Of a DNA stretch of 64,000 nt, positions 61,001 to 64,000 are shown one piece after another; position 1 is the first letter of the stretch; every line of letters starts with the position of its first letter. The DNA comes from Levilactobacillus parabrevis ATCC 53295 (lineage in GTDB: Bacteria; Bacillota; Bacilli; Lactobacillales; Lactobacillaceae). Position numbers and translations under genes: made by a program. The stretch lies in NCBI RefSeq assembly GCF_001434055.1, contig NZ_AZCZ01000002.1, positions 3,472-67,471 of the forward strand. Reading direction: 5' to 3'. The notes beneath the pieces were generated by a model. It had not been told where the DNA came from. It ran no database searches and saw only the letters and a list, made by a program, of their open reading frames with translations.

Positions 61001-61652
61001 GGCCTTTGCTGGTGGTGAATGGGATTCGAGCAAGTACCGGTCATTTGTGCCAAACGAAGATAATCTATTGATGCTAAACGATACCGACTACTTTGATGAT
61101 TCACGTGATATTATTTATCGTTTGAAGGAATTTTTAACGGCTACTTTTGGGCCAGAAACGGTTGATGAGAATATTACTTATATTGCCTCAGTGATTGGGA
61201 AAAAGGCTGATTCAGATGAAGCGGCCATTCGTCGGTACTTTGTGGAAGACTTCTTTAAGGATCACAAGAAGATCTATCAAAAGCGGCCAATATATTGGGA
61301 GTATAGCAGTGGCAAGAACAATGGGTTCAAGGCATTGATGTACCTCCATCGCTACGATTCTGATGAATTGGCCATGATTCGGACAAACTATCTGCATCCG
61401 TTGCAGGGCAAGTACGAATTACGAATTGGTCAATTGACTCAGCTAGCAAGTAATGAGACGGTAACGAGTCAAAAGAAGCGCTATGAAAAGGAACTCAAGC
61501 ATTTAAACCAGCAGTTAGCTGAAATCATTAAGTATGATCCGGTGATTCAGCATATTGCTAACCAGAAAATTGAACTTGATTTAGATGATGGAGTTGTTGT
61601 GAATTACGACAAGCTTCAAGATGGTAGCACCATTTTGTCTAAGTTAAAATAA
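58086..61652 (+). CDS. pglX: BREX adenine-specific DNA methyltransferase PglX (expressed copy)
   Basis: This enzyme methylates adenine N6 in the BREX recognition site, marking self DNA, and it sets specificity. 1188 aa from ATG 58086 (GAAGGA 7 nt upstream). Motif I is NALGSGH near 320 and motif IV NPPY near 495. The target-recognition region follows: residues about 626-664 are encoded by a 116-bp repeat shared with the inverted copy, and about 868-883 by a second shared block. Between and before these blocks the two copies diverge, which marks variable specificity modules. Confidence 0.94.
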   Translation: MDKTAIKKFAVAARNSLIESIRLKAATLGITETGASDKLSVSTSEIEYYVDDQHGITGHDIVKRQKLVDELNQRSRKNDFATAFNDLVEEVAYTWFNRIIAIRFMEVNDYLPSGIRVLSSTENRNVPDIMVNTGDAEEDLGGFTFKEHALIDRAMDTEKPSDMDAEYQMLFIKQANALHKNLPYLFETTNDYAELLFTPSYHDGVIQHLITDVSEDDFNVAVGGQVEIIGWLYQYYNTEPHDQVVNITGGPVKKNDIPAATQLFTTDWVVKYMVDNSLGKYWLERHSESNLKDKLKFLLPGDIEVISDDESVEDLKIIDNALGSGHILVYAFDVLMEIYQEQGYSVRDAATLIIKNNLFGLEIDQRAYQLSYFALMMKARQFNRRALRKGSFEPNVFVFEDTDDIPEEFMTRIPKESQADLADIIDRFSNARELGSIIDFDNKDYNFEALRDAIKSVEVEGLDVFGLQETKDKLLRVLSIAEILTKHYEVVVTNPPYMNKMDAALKKYVKKHYADYSGDLFSVFIFNNSNLAKVGGYSAFMTPFVWMFIKTYEKLRKYLIETKKIDSLIQMEYSAFEEATVPINTFVMKNVTNEAVGTYVKLSAFKGGMDVQKDKVLEAIANPDTSYLYRTNQANFAKIPGMPIAYWASANLIHDFEVGTRMGELVDARQGIATTDNKRFLRMWFEIQKSAINFNATSTQDALSSGMKWFPCNKGGAYRKWYGNYDYVINYQNDGSEIKNNVLRKYPYLKTPDFVVKNTSYYFREAITWPKITSGQFSVLYRENGSIPETAGNEAFSTDKNQLLYILAFLGTKVTNKIMRTLNPTINSQVGDFNNVPVLLSNGLKPIRIVKELINIAKDDWDCFEISWDFNTHPLLIHIADDKRNEVNGKLKNAFNLWQNEAQDRFDQLKANEEELNRIFIDLYGLNDELTPEVADKDVSVRLADEERDIKSFLSYFVGVVLGRYSLDVEGLAFAGGEWDSSKYRSFVPNEDNLLMLNDTDYFDDSRDIIYRLKEFLTATFGPETVDENITYIASVIGKKADSDEAAIRRYFVEDFFKDHKKIYQKRPIYWEYSSGKNNGFKALMYLHRYDSDELAMIRTNYLHPLQGKYELRIGQLTQLASNETVTSQKKRYEKELKHLNQQLAEIIKYDPVIQHIANQKIELDLDDGVVVNYDKLQDGSTILSKLK
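59962..60077 (+). repeat. Inverted repeat IR1, left copy (116 bp, perfect)
   Basis: It is identical, in inverted orientation, to 63522-63637. It encodes residues around YRTNQANFAKIPGMPIAYWA in both pglX copies, in the same reading frame. Sequence diverges sharply on both sides. Confidence 0.95.
60210..60267 (+). repeat. Inverted homology block IR2, left copy (58 bp, 7 mismatches)
   Basis: It matches 63332-63389 inverted at 51 of 58 positions. It encodes WFPCNKGGAYRKW in both copies. Confidence 0.85.
60687..60733 (+). repeat. Inverted repeat IR3, left copy (47 bp, 2 mismatches)
   Basis: It matches 62884-62930 inverted. It encodes WDF-THPLL-HIADD, in frame in both copies. The silent cassette ends 12 codons later, while the expressed gene continues for about 305 residues. 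Confidence 0.92.
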
Positions 61653-61655
61653 GCC

Positions 61656-61691
61656 AAAGGGGACTTCTCAAACCGATGAGAAGCCCCCTTT
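61656..61691. terminator. Convergent terminator between pglX and the recombinase
   Basis: The stem AAAGGGGACTTCTC/GAGAAGCCCCCTTT has one mismatch and an 8-nt loop. Confidence 0.85.
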
Positions 61692-61710
61692 GTGCCAAGT
61701 TATGTGCCAA
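61691..61710 (+). promoter_or_regulatory. Direct TGTGCCAA pair, possible recombinase arm site
   Basis: TGTGCCAA occurs twice (61691-61698 and 61703-61710) at the recombinase 3' end. The inverse, TTGGCACA, occurs at 62824-62831 just upstream of the recombinase start. Flanking the gene in inverted orientation fits recombinase binding sites; this is inference. Confidence 0.35.
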
Positions 61711-62799
61711 CTATTTTGAGATATTATTCAGGATTGAAATGATCTTGTCTTGATCCTGAGATTCAAGTTCTTTGATGATGTGTAGGTATGTTGATTGGGT
61801 GGTTGTGATGTTACTGTGTCCCAATCTACGAGAGACTGATAAGACACTAACCCCTTTGTAGAGCAGGATTGAAGCGTGTGTATGTCGTAAACCATGAAAA
61901 GTGATTCGAGGAATGTTGAGCTGCTCTAGCTTTTCTGTCAGGATCTTATTGATTTCGGCGCTAACCAAGATATGACCGGTTGCGTTCATGAAAATGGGAC
62001 GATTTGAACTCAGAAAGTGCAGATCAAGAAATTCTTGAAGTTTCTGACTAGTTTGTTGGTCAATGGCAATGTCTCGGACCGAGGACTGGGTCTTGGTCTT
62101 CATAAAACCGGTCTTATACTTGTAATCCCAAGCTTTGTTCACAGCAATTAGATTGTTTTTTAGATCGATATCGCTTGGCGTGAGCCCTACGATTTCACCA
62201 TAACGCATGCCAGTGACAGCAGCTAAATACACGATCATTTCGCCAATTTGTGATGTATCGAGATTGAGTAGTAGTTTTTTCCAATCATCGTAGTTCAGAG
62301 TCTTAGAAACTTTAGGTCGTTCACAACCTGTGATCACAGCCTTTCTGGTCGGGTCAGTGGTAATTATTTTTTCATCTAAGGCTTCTAGAATGCAGGCACG
62401 AAGCTGTTTGTGGAAACACGAAACCGTTCTCTTGGCATGACTTTCGGCAAATTTATTTAGCTGTTCTTGGTAGATAAGTTTGGTTAAATCTTTCAATTTG
62501 AGGTCGCCAAAAAGCTCGTTGGCATGTTTGGCGGTATTTTGGTATTTGTTATAGGTAATTGGTGTTACGGCGTTTTGTTTGTAAACTTGAATCCACCGCC
62601 GATAGTAGGAGACTAAGGATTCACTACCAGACTGGACAGTTGTGAGGTTGGGATGCTCCGTTTGAACTTTACTAGCAGCTAAAATAGCCTCAGATTTGAG
62701 CAGAAAGCCTGATTTACGAAGCTTCTTGTACTTTCCATTTTGGTCCTTATAGGAGATTTCGTATTGCCAAGCATTACCACGTTTACGATAACTTACCAT
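61711..62799 (-). CDS. Tyrosine recombinase inside the BREX cluster
   Basis: 362 aa, phage/Tn916-type integrase. The N-terminal arm-binding domain (about 1-50, YRKRGNAWQYEISYKDQNGK) is followed by a SAM-like core-binding domain (60-165) and the catalytic domain. Catalytic residues are visible: Arg in TGMRYGEIVGL, Lys in MKTKTQSS, His-x-x-Arg in HGLRHTHAS, His in LGHSN and the nucleophile Tyr in TQSTYLH. It lies between the expressed pglX and the inverted cassette, in the invertible segment. The likely job is inversion of pglX modules. It starts after GGAGGG. Confidence 0.93.
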   Translation of the reverse strand: MVSYRKRGNAWQYEISYKDQNGKYKKLRKSGFLLKSEAILAASKVQTEHPNLTTVQSGSESLVSYYRRWIQVYKQNAVTPITYNKYQNTAKHANELFGDLKLKDLTKLIYQEQLNKFAESHAKRTVSCFHKQLRACILEALDEKIITTDPTRKAVITGCERPKVSKTLNYDDWKKLLLNLDTSQIGEMIVYLAAVTGMRYGEIVGLTPSDIDLKNNLIAVNKAWDYKYKTGFMKTKTQSSVRDIAIDQQTSQKLQEFLDLHFLSSNRPIFMNATGHILVSAEINKILTEKLEQLNIPRITFHGLRHTHASILLYKGVSVLSVSRRLGHSNITTTQSTYLHIIKELESQDQDKIISILNNISK

Positions 62800-62823
62800 G
62801 TTTTTCCCTCCATTATGTGTCTA

Positions 62824-62831
62824 TTGGCACA
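62824..62831 (-). promoter_or_regulatory. TTGGCACA, inverted partner of the 61691 sites
   Basis: This 8-bp word is the reverse complement of the two copies at the other end of the recombinase gene. It is short and could be chance. Confidence 0.3.
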
Positions 62832-62852
62832 ATTTTGTCACAGATTGACTAG

Positions 62853-64000
62853 TTAGCCAACGGGAGAACGACAGTATGATAGGTTATCGTCAGCGATGTG
62901 GGTTAGGAGTGGATGAGTGGTGAAGTCCCAAGCGGTTTCATATAGATTCCAATCTGTTTGGGCAATATCTATACATTTCTTCACCAAAGTAAGATCAATG
63001 TCTTTTGTCAGCAAAACTGGAAAATTAACAAAGTTACCGGTTTTTAAATGAATTGTCGGATTTAGTAAATTGAATATATGTCCAGCAACCTTCGTATTCA
63101 ATAATGCCATCAAATATAGTAGATCCATCTTTTTATAGAAAGCAGACATGCCTGTAGTTTCAGGTATGAAGCCATTATCGACTAATCTTGCACCAAATTC
63201 ACCACTCGTAATATCAGACCAAGTTATCGCTTCACGAAAGTAATAATCGGTGTTTTGTGGTCGTGACCGTACTTTACCATTTTTATCAGTAAAATTACGA
63301 ATTTCATGACCGTTATTTTTCCAGTTTACAACATAATCATAGTTTCCAAACCATTTTCGATAAGCGCCACCTTTGTTACAAGGAAACCATTTTTTTTGAG
63401 ACTTAACTGACTCAGATATACTAACAGATCTGAAGCTTATTTTCTTATTATCTACTTCATACCAAATCCGTAAAAACTTATTATTATCCCCCGTCTGAAG
63501 ACCAACCTTGGCATCAACCAATTCACCCATGCGCGTACCAACTTCAAAGTCATGAATCAAGTTAGCACTAGCCCAATAAGCAATTGGCATTCCCGGAATC
63601 TTAGCAAAGTTCGCTTGGTTAGTTCGATAAAGGTAGCCCACATCGGTATTCTTAACTGCCGATAAATAAGCTTGTTCCTTTTTCTGCTGCGAATCAAAGT
63701 TAACCAGTCGTTCGTAAGTCCCAATGAAATTAGCAATAGTCTGGTGTCTGAAGATGAATGTTGTAGATTGAACAACCTCTCCACCAATTTCTTCAAACGC
63801 GCGTGTTCCCAGGTGTGCCATATTAATCAACGTATCTGCTTTCAGAACTGAGCGTAATTTTTCAAAACTCGAAAGGAACATCCAAGCATGTTGCGTAATC
63901 ATAGCATAATAACCATTCGTATCAGTTAAACTTCGTAGGCGTTCCATGAATACCGCGAAGAGATCCGACTTACTATTTGGAAAATGCTTTTTAACGTATT
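62853..64000 (-). CDS. Silent inverted pglX cassette, truncated C-terminus, cut by the window edge
   Basis: The frame is open through base 64000 (YVKKHF..SDLFAVF continues the PglX match upstream of the apparent ATG 63947), so the gene extends beyond the window. It aligns with expressed PglX from just after motif IV. An N-terminal module (about 100 aa) is diverged, the block encoded by IR1 is identical, a second module of about 197 aa is diverged apart from IR2, and IR3 follows. It stops 12 codons after IR3 (LSYCRSPVG) and lacks the last 305 residues. It has no promoter in view and is probably a donor of specificity modules. Confidence 0.9.
   Translation of the reverse strand, partial: YVKKHFPNSKSDLFAVFMERLRSLTDTNGYYAMITQHAWMFLSSFEKLRSVLKADTLINMAHLGTRAFEEIGGEVVQSTTFIFRHQTIANFIGTYERLVNFDSQQKKEQAYLSAVKNTDVGYLYRTNQANFAKIPGMPIAYWASANLIHDFEVGTRMGELVDAKVGLQTGDNNKFLRIWYEVDNKKISFRSVSISESVKSQKKWFPCNKGGAYRKWFGNYDYVVNWKNNGHEIRNFTDKNGKVRSRPQNTDYYFREAITWSDITSGEFGARLVDNGFIPETTGMSAFYKKMDLLYLMALLNTKVAGHIFNLLNPTIHLKTGNFVNFPVLLTKDIDLTLVKKCIDIAQTDWNLYETAWDFTTHPLLTHIADDNLSYCRSPVG
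62884..62930 (-). repeat. Inverted repeat IR3, right copy
   Basis: Partner of 60687-60733 (45 of 47 positions), in frame with the silent cassette. Confidence 0.92.
63332..63389 (-). repeat. Inverted homology block IR2, right copy
   Basis: Partner of 60210-60267 (51 of 58 positions). Confidence 0.85.
63522..63637 (-). repeat. Inverted repeat IR1, right copy
   Basis: Exact reverse complement of 59962-60077. The frame is preserved: the first base is the second codon position in both genes. Confidence 0.95.

Noticed and set aside
61711-62799. Prophage or integrated element marked by the integrase
   Set aside because: No phage genes, tRNA target or att repeats surround it; it sits inside the BREX operon between two pglX copies, which fits an invertase role better.

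Overview
The window looks like a chromosomal segment of a Lactobacillaceae bacterium, most like the heterofermentative Levilactobacillus/L. brevis group. This rests on the gene set: an OppDFBCA peptide transporter, lipoate ligase, oleate hydratase, M3 oligoendopeptidase, an Spx paralogue, a D-Ala-D-Ala dipeptidase-like protein, BrnQ under a T-box, and strong AGGAGG ribosome binding sites. No species is claimed. Many starts were moved downstream of the longest open frame because a good Shine-Dalgarno sequence sits inside that frame.

Layout. 1-4.1 kb: a pseudouridine synthase, a universal stress protein, a CPBP protease and a CDF transporter, all on the minus strand. 4.7-10.6 kb: the opp operon (minus strand; order D-F-B-C-A), with a clear promoter at 10.69-10.72 kb. 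11-16.2 kb: an Rrf2-type regulator, two candidate structured RNAs, a tandem repeat array, lplA behind a cre-like site, and small membrane or secreted proteins. 15.6-18.1 kb: a TetR-type regulator and oleate hydratase. 18.5-21.3 kb: a frameshifted TMEM175-type channel, lone RelB-like and Phd-like antitoxins, a YdcF protein and a tiny membrane peptide. 21.4-30.7 kb: a methyltransferase, XRE regulator, oligoendopeptidase, hydrolase, DUF1275 protein, RNase Y-like protein and 5'-nucleotidase. 31.6-41.1 kb: a CPA1 antiporter, a cysteine-less Spx paralogue, Fic, an ATP-cone protein, ketopantoate reductase, an S9 peptidase and a MurJ-like flippase. 41.2-52.7 kb: regulators, cell-wall and bile-acid-type hydrolases, a tRNA-Arg, a diguanylate cyclase, T-box/brnQ and an exonuclease-BRCT protein.

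The last 11 kb is a type 1 BREX phage-defence island: brxA, brxB, brxC and pglX, then a tyrosine recombinase and a second, inverted pglX cassette that runs off the window edge. The two pglX copies share a perfect 116-bp inverted repeat plus two further homologous blocks (47 bp with 2 mismatches, 58 bp with 7). The two tested blocks (116 and 47 bp) lie in the same reading frame in both copies, and diverged sequence lies between the blocks. This is the architecture expected of a shuffling (phase-variable) specificity gene. pglZ and brxL are not in the window and would be expected beyond 64 kb.

The intergenic regions hold at least two dispersed families of structured repeats whose stems covary between copies (family R: 1-128, 11641-12150, 31016-31440, 45905-46163; family S: 4428-4619, 22492-22680, 42208-42388). 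There is also a single 170-bp element at 28826-28995 closed by a perfect 19-bp inverted repeat. I recognise none of these as a named element. With the inverted pglX cassette they are the most interesting parts of the window.
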